Positions 1-8,129 of a DNA stretch of 34,621 nucleotides are shown here, piece by piece; within the stretch, counting starts at the first letter, position 1, and each line of letters opens with the position of its first letter. Below the pieces are notes generated by a model. The model saw nothing but the letters and a program-made list of their open reading frames with translations. It was not told the DNA's origin and ran no database searches. Where the stretch lies: NCBI GenBank assembly GCA_964471535.1, contig CAYYHA010000022.1:1-34621 (forward strand), written 5' to 3'. Both the position numbers and the translations under genes were made by a program. The stretch comes from CAYYHA01 sp964471535 (GTDB lineage Bacteria; Myxococcota; Myxococcia; SLRQ01).

Positions 1-234
1 GGCCTCGGGCCGTCGACCGCTGCGACCGACGCGGTCGCGCCCCTCGACCTCCCCTACCAGGAGGCGATGAAGGTGGCGCGGGAACGGGCGGCGCAAAGCT
101 ACCTCGAAGCCCTGATGCGTCGCTTCCACGGGCACGTGACCCGCGCCGCCGAACATGCCGGGATGGAGCGGGAGAGCCTCCACCGCCTGCTGCGCAAGCA
201 CGGGATCGACGCGGACGCCTATCGCAGCGGCTGA
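1..234 (+). CDS. C-terminal end of an NtrC-family (sigma-54 activator) response regulator, partial
   Basis: The reading frame is open from the first base and ends at TGA 232-234, giving the last 77 residues of a protein whose 5' part lies outside the window. The final 40 residues match the Fis-type helix-turn-helix that closes NtrC-family regulators: a helix around YLEALMRRFHGHVTRAAEHA, a turn, then MERESLHRLLRKHGID as recognition helix. In this family the C-terminus binds an upstream enhancer as a dimer and the missing AAA+ domain drives sigma-54 RNA polymerase. It lies directly upstream of a metal efflux operon whose control region has an inverted repeat and a -24/-12-like promoter, so it probably regulates that operon. 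The receiver and AAA+ domains cannot be seen, so the identification rests on the HTH alone. Confidence 0.8.
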   Translation, partial: GLGPSTAATDAVAPLDLPYQEAMKVARERAAQSYLEALMRRFHGHVTRAAEHAGMERESLHRLLRKHGIDADAYRSG

Positions 235-322
235 GCCGGCTCCGGGGGCAGCAGCGCGGCCTTCTGGCGCCCCCCCGCGGCAGCCACGGCCCCCGCCGCG
301 CACCCTCCGGGCCGGTCACAGT

Positions 323-339
323 GTAACCGGCGCGGTTAC
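323..339. promoter_or_regulatory. 17-bp perfect inverted repeat, candidate enhancer (UAS) for the NtrC-type regulator
   Basis: The sequence reads GTAACCG-GCG-CGGTTAC, with two perfect 7-base arms around a 3-base centre. The centre lies about 107 bases upstream of the GG of the -24/-12 promoter at 436-452, a normal distance for enhancers bound by NtrC-type dimers. The encoded regulator just upstream ends in a Fis-type HTH that binds such symmetric sites. Binding itself is inference. Confidence 0.5.
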
Positions 340-380
340 GCCCGCCGGCGGACCGCATGGGCTCCAAGCGCACGGCTCCG

Positions 381-423
381 CCCCCGTAGCAGCACTGCAC
401 CACCCCCGTAGCAGCACTGCACC
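381..423. repeat. Two tandem copies of a 21-22 bp direct repeat upstream of the efflux operon
   Basis: The unit is a run of five C followed by GTAGCAGCACTGCACC (A). The first copy is 381-402 and the second 403-423, identical over 21 bases. The pair lies between the inverted repeat (323-339) and the -24/-12 promoter (436-452). It may be a second regulator-binding array or a simple tandem duplication. Confidence 0.7.
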
Positions 424-435
424 GCCTCTGCCGCC

Positions 436-452
436 TTGGCACGGAGGCTGCT
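436..452 (+). promoter_or_regulatory. Sigma-54 (-24/-12) promoter candidate for the cusCBA-like operon
   Basis: TTGGCACGGAGGCTGCT matches the RpoN consensus YTGGCACGrNNNTTGCW at every fixed position but one (C instead of T at position 13). The invariant GG (438-439) and GC (450-451) are exactly 10 bases apart. An NtrC-type regulator gene and a dyad about 107 bp upstream fit this promoter class. The predicted start of transcription, near 463, is only about 2 bases before the ATG at 465, so the message would be almost leaderless. Confidence 0.6.
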
Positions 453-464
453 TCGGCGCCGGGC

Positions 465-1871
465 ATGGCGCTACGACTGCTCTCTCCCCTTGCCGCACTC
501 GCGCTGCTCTGCCTTGGGGGTGCCGCAGCTCCCGCCGCCGCCACGGAAGCGGCCGGGGCCGAGCCCGAATTCTCGCCCGCCCGTCTCGGGCCCACCCCAG
601 CCGACCTGCGCTCGGCCGAGACGACAGGCCCACCCGCGCTCGAGTCGGCCCCGCCCGGCGGAGCCATTCGCAGCGCAGAGGAGGCAGTGGAGCTGGCCCT
701 GGCGCAAAACCCCGACCTCACGGCAGCCAGGGCCCGCGTCGCCGCCGCCGTCGCAGCCGCCCAGCCCGCCCGTGCGTGGGCGGACCCCAGGCTCGCCCTC
801 GAGTACTCGAACATGCCCATCGACGGCCCCTGGCCCGGGCGCCACCCGATGTCCGGCATCCAGCTGCGCGCGCAGCAGGTCTTCCCCTTTCCCGGCAAGA
901 TCGAGGCGCGCGCAGCGGCCGCCGACGCCGATGTGGCCGTGGCGGAGGCCGACGTCCTCGAAGCCGCGAGCAGCCTCGCACGCACCGTACGTGAGGCGTT
1001 CTGGCGCCTGGCTCTCGTGCGACAGCTTCGGACGCTCACCGAGACCCACATCGAACTGACGCAATCGCTCATCGCCACCGTACGCGCCTCCTACGAGACC
1101 GGCCAGGCGGGGCAGCACAACCTTCTGCGGCTCGAGGTCCTCGAGGGGCGCCTCGAGGACGAGCTGGGTGACTTCGACCTCGCCGAGGCGCGGCTTACGG
1201 CCGCGCTCAACGCTGTGATGCACCGCGCCGCGGACGCGCCCATCGCCACGCCCGAGCGAACGCCCGAGGTTCCGGAAGCGGCCCCGCTGAGCCGGCTGAT
1301 GGACGAAGCCACCCGGCACCGCGGCAAGCTGCTTCAGCTCCAGCGCCGTGCCGCCGCGCTCCGGGCCCAGGCCGAGGCCGCCCTCGCCGAGATGCGTCCG
1401 GACCTCACCGGCTGGATCGGCTATCGCGTGCGGGCGCCCGCCGGATCCGATCCGGGGACCGACTTCGTCACCGCGGGGATCTCGATTCCGCTGCCCTGGC
1501 TGTGGAACGCGCAGCGCTGGGGTGCAAAGGCGCGCGCGGCACAGGCCCGCGCGGATGCGGCCGAGGCGGCGTACCTCTCTCTCGCCGACACCCTTCGCGC
1601 CCGCCTCGTCGAAGCGCGGGCGCGCCTGGCACGCAGCCGCACGCAGGCGAGGACTTACGAATCCGAACTCATCCCGGCGGCCCGCCGGACCCTCGAGGCC
1701 ACCTTGAGCGCCTACCAGGTGGGACGGGCCGATTTCGCGACCCTCTACCAAGCGGAGGTGGAGCTGCTCGTCTTCGAGCGCACCCTCCGCCGCGCGCGCG
1801 CGGAAGCTCAAGTGGCGCACGCGGACATCCTCGCCCTGACGGGCCACAGCCGAGAGGAGGCCTCTCCGTGA
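465..1871 (+). CDS. TolC/CusC-like outer-membrane efflux protein
   Basis: The 468-residue protein has an N-terminal signal peptide (residues about 1-27: hydrophobic LLSPLAALALLCLGG, then an Ala-rich cleavage region). The body is long Ala/Arg/Glu-rich helices typical of the outer membrane efflux family (PF02321), which forms trimeric channels spanning the outer membrane and periplasm. Two halves with similar helical pattern can be seen, as expected for OEP repeats. It is the first gene of a CusCBA-type operon and overlaps the adaptor gene by 4 bases (GTGA), so it should be the exit duct for the RND pump encoded downstream. The ATG at 465 is the only start that keeps the signal peptide, although no good ribosome-binding site lies at normal distance. 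Assignment to the heavy-metal subgroup rests on operon context. Confidence 0.9.
   Translation: MALRLLSPLAALALLCLGGAAAPAAATEAAGAEPEFSPARLGPTPADLRSAETTGPPALESAPPGGAIRSAEEAVELALAQNPDLTAARARVAAAVAAAQPARAWADPRLALEYSNMPIDGPWPGRHPMSGIQLRAQQVFPFPGKIEARAAAADADVAVAEADVLEAASSLARTVREAFWRLALVRQLRTLTETHIELTQSLIATVRASYETGQAGQHNLLRLEVLEGRLEDELGDFDLAEARLTAALNAVMHRAADAPIATPERTPEVPEAAPLSRLMDEATRHRGKLLQLQRRAAALRAQAEAALAEMRPDLTGWIGYRVRAPAGSDPGTDFVTAGISIPLPWLWNAQRWGAKARAAQARADAAEAAYLSLADTLRARLVEARARLARSRTQARTYESELIPAARRTLEATLSAYQVGRADFATLYQAEVELLVFERTLRRARAEAQVAHADILALTGHSREEASP
1855..1860 (+). promoter_or_regulatory. Ribosome-binding site fixing the GTG start of the adaptor gene
   Basis: AGGAGG lies 7 bases before GTG 1868 and inside the end of the preceding gene. 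The same frame stays open far upstream inside the TolC-like gene, so this site together with the following signal-anchor sequence sets the start. Confidence 0.7.
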
Positions 1872-3721
1872 CGTCCCTTCGCCTCTCCATCTTCGCCCTC
1901 GTGCCCACCCTGCTCCTCGCCGGTGGGCTCGCCCTCGCTCGATCCACAGGCGACCGGGCCGGGTCCGAATCGACATCCGAGCCGGCCGCGGCGACCGCCA
2001 CCCGCTACACCTGCCCGATGCATCCGGAGATCGTCTCCAACGAGCCGGGCCGCTGCCCCATCTGCGACATGGCCTTGGTGCCGGTGGAGGAAAACGGCGC
2101 GGCGCCCTCGCAGGCGACCGCACGCCACAACGCCTCGCCCGTGCCTGCCCCTGCGCCGAGCGCGGCACAGATGGCCACGGCACAGACGGCCGGCGTGCAG
2201 GCGGCACCCGGCCACGCGGGGGGGCCTTCCGAGCCGAAGGCACAACCTGCCACAGCTTCCGGCCGTACCGGGGGCGCGAGCCACAGGCACGGCGTGCCGT
2301 CCTCCGAGGAGGCTACCGGGGCCGCCTGGACCTGTCCCATGCACCCGCAGATCGTCGAGTCGCAGCCAGGCACCTGTCCCATCTGTGGCATGGACCTCGT
2401 GCCCGTCGACACGCCGGCGACCCAGAAGGGCCCCGAGCGCAAGATCCCAGGGGAGCGAAAGATCCTCTACTGGGTCGCGCCCATGGACCCCAGCTACCGC
2501 AGCGACAAGCCGGGGAAGTCGCCCATGGGAATGGACCTCGTGCCGGTCTACGAGGGCGGCAACATGGGATCGGTCATCTCGGTGGACCCCGTGGTGGTCC
2601 AGAACATGGGCGTGCGAATCGCCCTCGTGCAGCGGGGCAGAATCTGGCGAGAGGTGCGCACCGTCGGCCAGGTGGAGGTCGCCGAAGATCGCCTCACCGT
2701 GGTCAACCCACGCTTCTCCGGCTGGGTCGAACGCATCCACGTGGATGAAACCGGTGTCCGGGTCCGCGCCGGTGAGCCGCTCGTAGACGTCTACTCACCC
2801 GAGCTGGTGAGCGCGCAGGAAGAGTACCTGCTCGCCCTCCGCACGAGCGGCCCCGGCTCGGCGCTGGCCAAGAGCGCGCGGCGACGCCTGCAACTCTTTG
2901 GCGTCCCCACCTGGCAGATCGACCGCGTACAAACGCAGCGGGAGGTGCGCCGGACCCTCACCGTGGTCGCACCCCGCGCCGGCTACGTCGTTCACAAGAA
3001 CGTGGTGGAGGGCGCGCGCATCCAGGCCGGCAGCGACATCTACCGCATCGCCGATCTCTCCCGCGTGTGGGTCGAGGCAGAGGTCTACGAGTACGACGCG
3101 CCCTACATCCAGGTGGGGGCCGAGGCCACGGTCGAACTCACCTTCCAACCTGGAACGCCCCGGCGCAGCCGAGTCGACTACATCTACCCCACCCTCAACC
3201 CGAAGAGCCGCACACTGCGTGTCCGGGTCGAACTCGAGAACCCCGACCTCGCCCTGAAGCCGGGGATGTTCGCCACCGTGGACATCCACGCCGAGGAGAA
3301 GAAGGACGCGCTGTGGATTCCCACCGAGGCGGTCATTCACTCGGGCCGCCGGGAGCTCGTCTTCGTCGCGCTGGACCTCGGCCACTACGAGCCGCGGGAG
3401 ATCGCCACCGGCCTGGTCGGCGCGCAGTACCGCACCGAGGTCGTCGCCGGCCTCCATGAGGGGGAGCGCGTGGTCACCAGCGGGCAGTTCCTGCTCGACT
3501 CGGAGAGTCAGCTGCAGGAGGCGGTTCAGAAGATGATTGCCGGGCGACTCCACGCCAAGGAGCCGCGGCCCGAGGGCGGCACGCTTGGCGCCGCGGGCGA
3601 GGCGAAAGACGGAAGGGGTCACACGACCCTCTGGACCTGCCCCATGCATCCCGAAGTCCTGCAGGACGAGCCAGGCACCTGCCCCATCTGCGGCATGGAC
3701 CTCGTTCCGGTGGGGAAGTGA
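1868..3721 (+). CDS. CusB-like periplasmic adaptor of a heavy-metal RND pump, with four metal-binding modules
   Basis: The 617-residue membrane-fusion protein links the RND pump to the outer-membrane channel. Residues about 5-25 form a signal or anchor segment. Heavy-metal-binding modules follow at about 47-73 (CPMHP...CPICDM), 154-180 (CPMHP...CPICGM) and 200-228 (YWVAPMDP...KPGKSPMGMDLVPVY, the form usual in CusB, without Cys), and a fourth closes the protein at about 589-615 (CPMHP...CPICGMDLVPVG). Between residues about 235 and 560 are the barrel-sandwich, alpha-hairpin and beta-barrel parts of the HlyD/CusB family. A Pro/Ala/Gln-rich linker separates modules 1 and 2. GTG 1868 overlaps the previous stop and the RND gene begins 3 bases after the stop, so the three genes form one operon. 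The CxxC/His modules suggest Cu(I), Ag(I) or Zn(II)/Cd(II) cargo; the metal cannot be decided from sequence. Confidence 0.93.
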   Translation: MTSLRLSIFALVPTLLLAGGLALARSTGDRAGSESTSEPAAATATRYTCPMHPEIVSNEPGRCPICDMALVPVEENGAAPSQATARHNASPVPAPAPSAAQMATAQTAGVQAAPGHAGGPSEPKAQPATASGRTGGASHRHGVPSSEEATGAAWTCPMHPQIVESQPGTCPICGMDLVPVDTPATQKGPERKIPGERKILYWVAPMDPSYRSDKPGKSPMGMDLVPVYEGGNMGSVISVDPVVVQNMGVRIALVQRGRIWREVRTVGQVEVAEDRLTVVNPRFSGWVERIHVDETGVRVRAGEPLVDVYSPELVSAQEEYLLALRTSGPGSALAKSARRRLQLFGVPTWQIDRVQTQREVRRTLTVVAPRAGYVVHKNVVEGARIQAGSDIYRIADLSRVWVEAEVYEYDAPYIQVGAEATVELTFQPGTPRRSRVDYIYPTLNPKSRTLRVRVELENPDLALKPGMFATVDIHAEEKKDALWIPTEAVIHSGRRELVFVALDLGHYEPREIATGLVGAQYRTEVVAGLHEGERVVTSGQFLLDSESQLQEAVQKMIAGRLHAKEPRPEGGTLGAAGEAKDGRGHTTLWTCPMHPEVLQDEPGTCPICGMDLVPVGK

Positions 3722-3724
3722 GCC

Positions 3725-6700
3725 GTGGTCGAAAAGATCATCGAGAGCAGTGTCCGGAACCGCGCCTTCGTCCTGATCCTCGCCGGAGTGGCCGTCTTGG
3801 GTGGCCTCTGGGCGCTCTTCGACACCCCCATCGACGCCATCCCGGACCTTTCGGACGTCCAGGTGATCATCTACACCGAGTACCCCGGGCAGTCCCCGCA
3901 GGTGGTGGAAGACCAGGTGACCTACCCTCTGACCACCGCCATGCTCTCGGTGCCCTACGCCAAGAATGTGCGTGGCTATTCCTTCTTCGGCTTCTCCCTC
4001 GTCTACGTGATCTTCAAGGATGGAACCGACCTCTATTGGGCGCGCTCCCGCGTCCTGGAGTACCTGAACTTTGCCCGTGGACGACTGCCCCCCGGCGTCA
4101 CGCCGCAGCTTGGGCCGGATGCCACCGGCGTAGGCTGGGTCTTCGAGTACTCGCTGACCGACTTCGGCCCCCGCGCGCACGTGCTGCGGCAGCAGCTGGA
4201 CGCGAATGGGAACGGCATGGTGGACCGTCAGGAGCTTCCGGCGCCCGACGATGCCATCGAGCACGATGGGAAGCGTGTCGCCGTCTACGAAAAGAACACC
4301 CTTCGCCAGCTTTTCCTTGTGGAAGACCCGCCGGGGCAGGTGGCGAAGGAACGCTTCGCCGATGACTCCGTGCGCTACCTCCATGAGAGCTTCGACACCA
4401 ATCGCGACGGCCGCATCGATGAAGACGAACTCTTCCTTGCCGCCAACTTCGCGGGCATCGATCTGGCCAACCTTCGCTCGCTGCAGGATTGGTACCTGCG
4501 CTACGACCTGATGAGCATCCCTGGCGTCGCCGAGGTGGCCTCGGTGGGCGGCTTCGTGCGGCAGTACCAGGTGGAGGTGGACCCGGAGAAGCTGCGTGCA
4601 TTCGGCATCTCTCTGGCCGCGGTGAAGCGGGCCATACAGCGCAGCAACATCGACGTGGGCGGACGCCTGATCGAGCTGGGCGAGACCGAGTTCATGGTGC
4701 GGGGCAAGGGCTACCTGAAGTCCATCGACGACCTGAAAATCGTCCCCGTCGGAACCGATCCCAAGACCCACACCCCCATCTACCTCTCGCAGGTGGCCGA
4801 CGTGCACCTAGGGCCCGAGCTGCGCCGCGGGCTCGTCGACATGAACGGCGAGGGCGAGGTCGTCACGGGCATCGTGGTGATGCGCTTCGGTGAGAATGCC
4901 CTCGAGGTCATCGATCGGGTGAAGGCCCGGCTCGAGGAGCTGAAGTCCGGACTCCCGCCCGGTGTGGAGATACACGTCAGCTACGACCGCTCCGGACTCA
5001 TCGAACGGGCCATCGATGCGCTCACCGGAAAGCTCCTCGAGGAGATGCTCGTGGTCGCGCTCATCTGCGGCCTCTTCCTCCTGCACTTCCGAAGCGCCTT
5101 CGTGGCCATCTTCACCCTGCCCATTGGCATCCTGATGAGCTTCATCGTGATGCGGCTCGTGGGCGTCTCGGCGAACATCATGTCCCTGGGCGGCATCGCT
5201 ATCGCCATCGGCGTGATGGTCGACGCCTCCATCGTCATGGTGGAGAACCTCCACAAACACATGGAGCGAGATCCGGATCGGAATCAGCTTCAGCTGGTGC
5301 TCGACTCGGCGAAGGAGGTAGGGCCGGCGCTTTTCTTCTCCCTGCTCATCGTGACCGTGAGCTTCCTACCGGTGTTCACCCTCGAGCAGCAGGAAGGGCG
5401 GATGTTCGGGCCGCTCGCCTACACGAAGACCTTCGCCATGGCAGCGGCCTCCCTGGTGGCGGTCACGGTGATCCCGGTCCTCATGTACTACTTCGTGCGC
5501 GGGCGGATCCGGAGCGAGGCGCAAAACCCCATCAGCCGCTTCTTCATCCGCCTCTACCATCCGGTGATCCACTTCACCCTGCGCCATCCGGTGCTGGTCG
5601 TCGTCGCTGCACTCGGCATCGGGCTGGCAACGCTGTGGCCGGCGAGCAAGCTGGGCAGCGAGTTCATGCCCCCCCTGAACGAAGGCGATCTCCTCTACAT
5701 GCCCACCACGCCGCCGGGGATCTCCATCACGAAGGCGCGCGAGATCCTGCAGCAGACCGACCGCCTCATCGCCACACATCCCCAGGTGGCGCACGTCTTG
5801 GGCAAGATCGGCCGCGCGGAGACGGCGACGGATCCGGCACCGCTGTCGATGATCGAGACTACCATCCTCCTCACTCCCGAGGAGACCTGGCCCGAGGGGA
5901 AGACCATCGAGGACATCGTCCGTGAGCTCGACGAGCGGGTGCAGATTCCCGGACTCACCAATGCGTGGACGATGCCCATCAAGACCCGCATCGACATGCT
6001 CGCCACGGGCATCAAGACCCCGGTGGGCATCAAGCTGATGGGACCGGATCTGGAGACGCTCTCCGCCGTTGGCGAGGAGATCGAGGGACTCCTCTCCACC
6101 CTACCCGGTACCGCCAGCGTCTACTCGGAGCGGGTGGTGGGGGGCAAGTACGTGGACATCCGGATCCGCCGGGAGGATGCCGCCCGCTTCGGCCTGACGG
6201 TGGCCGACGTGCAGGACATCGTACGCAGCGCCATCGGCGGCATGAACGTCACCCAGACAGTCGAGGGGCTCGAACGTTATCCGGTGAACGTCCGCTACCC
6301 CCGCGAGCTGCGAAACGACATCGAGACCCTGCGCCGCATCGCGGTGCCCACGCCCATGGGCCACACCGTCCCCCTCGCCTCGGTGGCCGACATCGAGTTC
6401 ACGAAGGGCCCTCCCGCGATCAAGAGTGAGAACGCTCGCCGCACGGCCTGGATCTTCGTGGACCTCGACACCAGCGACGTAGGGGGCTACGTGAAGCGAG
6501 CGCAGGAGGCGGTCCGGAAGCACATCGTCTTCCCTGAAGGTGTCTCCATCAAATGGTCGGGGCAGTTCGAGTACATGGAGCGGGCGGCGAAGCGCCTCCT
6601 CTTGGTCGGCCCCCTGACCCTGGCGCTCATCTTCCTCTTCCTCTACCTGCACTTCCGCAACCTGGTGGAGACGGCCATGGTCATGCTCACCCTCCCCTTT

Positions 6701-7126
6701 GCCCTGGTGGGCGGCGTGTGGCTGTTGTGGCTCCTCGACTTCAACCAGTCGGTCGCGGTCGACGTGGGCTTCATCGCACTGGCCGGCCTGGCGGCGGAGA
6801 CCGGGGTGGTGATGCTCGTCTACCTCGACGAGACCTATGAGCGGTGGAAGGCCGAGGGACGCCTGCGGCGCCTCTCCGATCTGGCGCAGATCGTCACCGA
6901 AGGCGCGGTCGAACGCGTCCGGCCCAAGCTCATGACCGTCGCCACCACGCTCATCGGTCTCCTGCCGGTGATGTGGGGCACGGAGACGGGGGTGCGGATG
7001 ATGAAGCGGATCGCCGCGCCGATGGTCGGCGGGCTCATCAGCTCGACGATCCTGACGCTGGTGATCCTCCCGGCGCTCTACCTGCTCTGGAAGCGGGCGG
7101 TCCTGCGGCGGAGCCTGCCGGCCTAG
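3725..7126 (+). CDS. CusA/CzcA-type heavy-metal RND efflux pump with an inserted EF-hand pair
   Basis: The 1133-residue inner-membrane proton-driven pump is the last gene of the operon (GTG start, upstream GGGGAAG). It shows HME-RND hallmarks: an N-terminal TM segment followed by DTPIDAIPDLSDVQV, GYSFFGFSLVYVIFKDGTD, TM4 with GVMVDASIVMVEN, the cleft region FMPPLNEGDLLYMP, AETATDPAPLSMIETT, and C-terminal TMs with GLAAETGVVMLVYLDE. Conserved Met in the cleft fits monovalent copper or silver export, but zinc-type pumps share much of this. The oddity is residues about 146-247, between VFEYSLTD and LRSLQDWYLRYDL. CusA-type pumps normally have a short connection there; this protein has about 90-100 extra residues with two canonical EF-hand loops (D159-E170 and D224-E235). 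The reading frame is intact and everything else looks functional, so this appears to be a genuine domain insertion in the periplasmic porter region. Confidence 0.93.
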   Translation: MVEKIIESSVRNRAFVLILAGVAVLGGLWALFDTPIDAIPDLSDVQVIIYTEYPGQSPQVVEDQVTYPLTTAMLSVPYAKNVRGYSFFGFSLVYVIFKDGTDLYWARSRVLEYLNFARGRLPPGVTPQLGPDATGVGWVFEYSLTDFGPRAHVLRQQLDANGNGMVDRQELPAPDDAIEHDGKRVAVYEKNTLRQLFLVEDPPGQVAKERFADDSVRYLHESFDTNRDGRIDEDELFLAANFAGIDLANLRSLQDWYLRYDLMSIPGVAEVASVGGFVRQYQVEVDPEKLRAFGISLAAVKRAIQRSNIDVGGRLIELGETEFMVRGKGYLKSIDDLKIVPVGTDPKTHTPIYLSQVADVHLGPELRRGLVDMNGEGEVVTGIVVMRFGENALEVIDRVKARLEELKSGLPPGVEIHVSYDRSGLIERAIDALTGKLLEEMLVVALICGLFLLHFRSAFVAIFTLPIGILMSFIVMRLVGVSANIMSLGGIAIAIGVMVDASIVMVENLHKHMERDPDRNQLQLVLDSAKEVGPALFFSLLIVTVSFLPVFTLEQQEGRMFGPLAYTKTFAMAAASLVAVTVIPVLMYYFVRGRIRSEAQNPISRFFIRLYHPVIHFTLRHPVLVVVAALGIGLATLWPASKLGSEFMPPLNEGDLLYMPTTPPGISITKAREILQQTDRLIATHPQVAHVLGKIGRAETATDPAPLSMIETTILLTPEETWPEGKTIEDIVRELDERVQIPGLTNAWTMPIKTRIDMLATGIKTPVGIKLMGPDLETLSAVGEEIEGLLSTLPGTASVYSERVVGGKYVDIRIRREDAARFGLTVADVQDIVRSAIGGMNVTQTVEGLERYPVNVRYPRELRNDIETLRRIAVPTPMGHTVPLASVADIEFTKGPPAIKSENARRTAWIFVDLDTSDVGGYVKRAQEAVRKHIVFPEGVSIKWSGQFEYMERAAKRLLLVGPLTLALIFLFLYLHFRNLVETAMVMLTLPFALVGGVWLLWLLDFNQSVAVDVGFIALAGLAAETGVVMLVYLDETYERWKAEGRLRRLSDLAQIVTEGAVERVRPKLMTVATTLIGLLPVMWGTETGVRMMKRIAAPMVGGLISSTILTLVILPALYLLWKRAVLRRSLPA
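4199..4429 (+). other. EF-hand calcium-loop pair inserted in the RND pump
   Basis: Loop 1 (4199-4234) encodes DANGNGMVDRQE and loop 2 (4394-4429) encodes DTNRDGRIDEDE. Both satisfy the 12-position EF-hand pattern: acidic or Asn at 1, 3 and 5, Gly at 6, aliphatic at 8, Asp at 9, Glu at 12. They lie 53 residues apart in a segment absent from typical CusA. The location follows the first TM and should face the periplasm. Confidence 0.85.
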
Positions 7127-7260
7127 GGCTCCCGAGGCAGGCCGGGGCGAGCGCGGCCGCGGCAAGCCGAGGATACGGCCCGCCGAGCGGCGCCCGTGAC
7201 GCCGGCCCGCGCGGGAGCACCGCCCGCACCGGCCCTTGCCCGAGGCCCGAGGCATCGGCC

Positions 7261-7278
7261 GGCCGCCCCCGGGCGGCC
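7261..7278. terminator. GC-only hairpin between convergent genes, weak terminator candidate
   Basis: Arms GGCCGCC and GGCGGCC form a 7-bp stem around a CCCG loop. The hairpin lies six bases past the minus-strand stop at 7285 and 134 bases past the RND stop. There is no T-tract on either side, so factor-independent termination is doubtful. The rest of 7127-7284 shows no gene. Confidence 0.3.
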
Positions 7279-7284
7279 GTGGCC

Positions 7285-8124
7285 CTAACGCGAGCTGCGG
7301 TAGACCCCCACGGCGGCCGTGGCCGGCGCAAGCACCCGGTCGACGAACTCCGCCGCAGCCCGGTCCGCTTCGGCTGTCCGGGTGGCATCCATTGCCTCGC
7401 GCGCCTCGCTCTTCTCCACGTGGGCCTCGACCCAGCTTTCGGCACCCGAGGCGGCGACCCCGAGCCCGTAGTCCACGAGGGGGCTCCCGGTCCCCACCCC
7501 CAGGGTGGCCATCCAGGCAACGACCCGTGCGGCCTTGGCGATGAACGGCCCGTTTCGGGTGATCTCGGCAAAGTCCTCGTACCGGGCGTCCGCGGGTTCG
7601 TAGTTGGCCTCCAGATTGGTCCGGATGAGCTGCTCGCGTACGTGGCTCGGCGGTCGCTGCAGCAGCCGGTGGTGCTGCGCCACCTTCCCCATCGCCTCGG
7701 CGAGCACGCGGCGCGCCTGCCCGACCGAGAGGCCCGTGCGTTCGGCGAAGGCGTCCACCAGTGGCTGCCCCGCACTCTGCTGCACCAGGTCCCGCAGCCC
7801 CTCGGCGCTCACGGCATCGAAGCCGTGCTTCAGGGCGTGAAGCGCCACCGAGCGGGAGTCGCTGCCACGGGCCCCGGCAAAAAAGAGGCCCAGCTTGGTG
7901 GCCGCGACGCTCTGGGGATCGACCCGGGGCGCCGCGGCTTCGAGGGTGGCGGCCGGCGCCGCGCCCGCCTCGGCGATGCTGCCTCTTGCCTCCTCGGTGG
8001 ACGCGTCGGAGCGGGTGGCTGCCACCGCACCTGCCTCGCTGCTCGCGCCGGCAGCGACAGCGTCTCGGGCTGCCGAGTGGAGGTTCGGAAAGGGAGAGTC
8101 ATTGCTCGTTCGGATGGGTTCCAT
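7285..8124 (-). CDS. Hypothetical helical protein of 279 residues
   Basis: I do not recognise this family. The first 70 residues are rich in Ala, Ser, Glu and Thr and probably disordered. Residues about 90-270 read as amphipathic helices (SVALHALKHGFDAVSAEGL, then LSVGQARRVLAEAMGKVAQ, then RYEDFAEITRNGPFIAKAARVV). One moderately hydrophobic stretch at about 196-216 could be a buried helix. There is no signal peptide and no cysteine, so it is probably cytoplasmic. ATG 8124 was chosen because AAGGAG lies 5 bases upstream; the frame is open further 5' but low in coding character there. It is convergent with the metal-efflux operon and divergent from the MFS gene, so it appears to be a single-gene unit. 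The consistent codon pattern supports a real gene. Confidence 0.75.
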   Translation of the reverse strand: MEPIRTSNDSPFPNLHSAARDAVAAGASSEAGAVAATRSDASTEEARGSIAEAGAAPAATLEAAAPRVDPQSVAATKLGLFFAGARGSDSRSVALHALKHGFDAVSAEGLRDLVQQSAGQPLVDAFAERTGLSVGQARRVLAEAMGKVAQHHRLLQRPPSHVREQLIRTNLEANYEPADARYEDFAEITRNGPFIAKAARVVAWMATLGVGTGSPLVDYGLGVAASGAESWVEAHVEKSEAREAMDATRTAEADRAAAEFVDRVLAPATAAVGVYRSSR

Positions 8125-8129
8125 GGTCG

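Noticed and set aside
471..2243. 590-codon open frame antisense to the TolC/CusB-like genes
   Set aside because: It is antisense to two clear family members, is rich in Arg/Gly/Pro and has no domain; typical of GC-rich shadow frames.
2795..4807. 670-codon antisense frame across the CusB/CusA boundary
   Set aside because: The plus-strand products are unmistakable efflux proteins and the antisense product has no recognisable motif.
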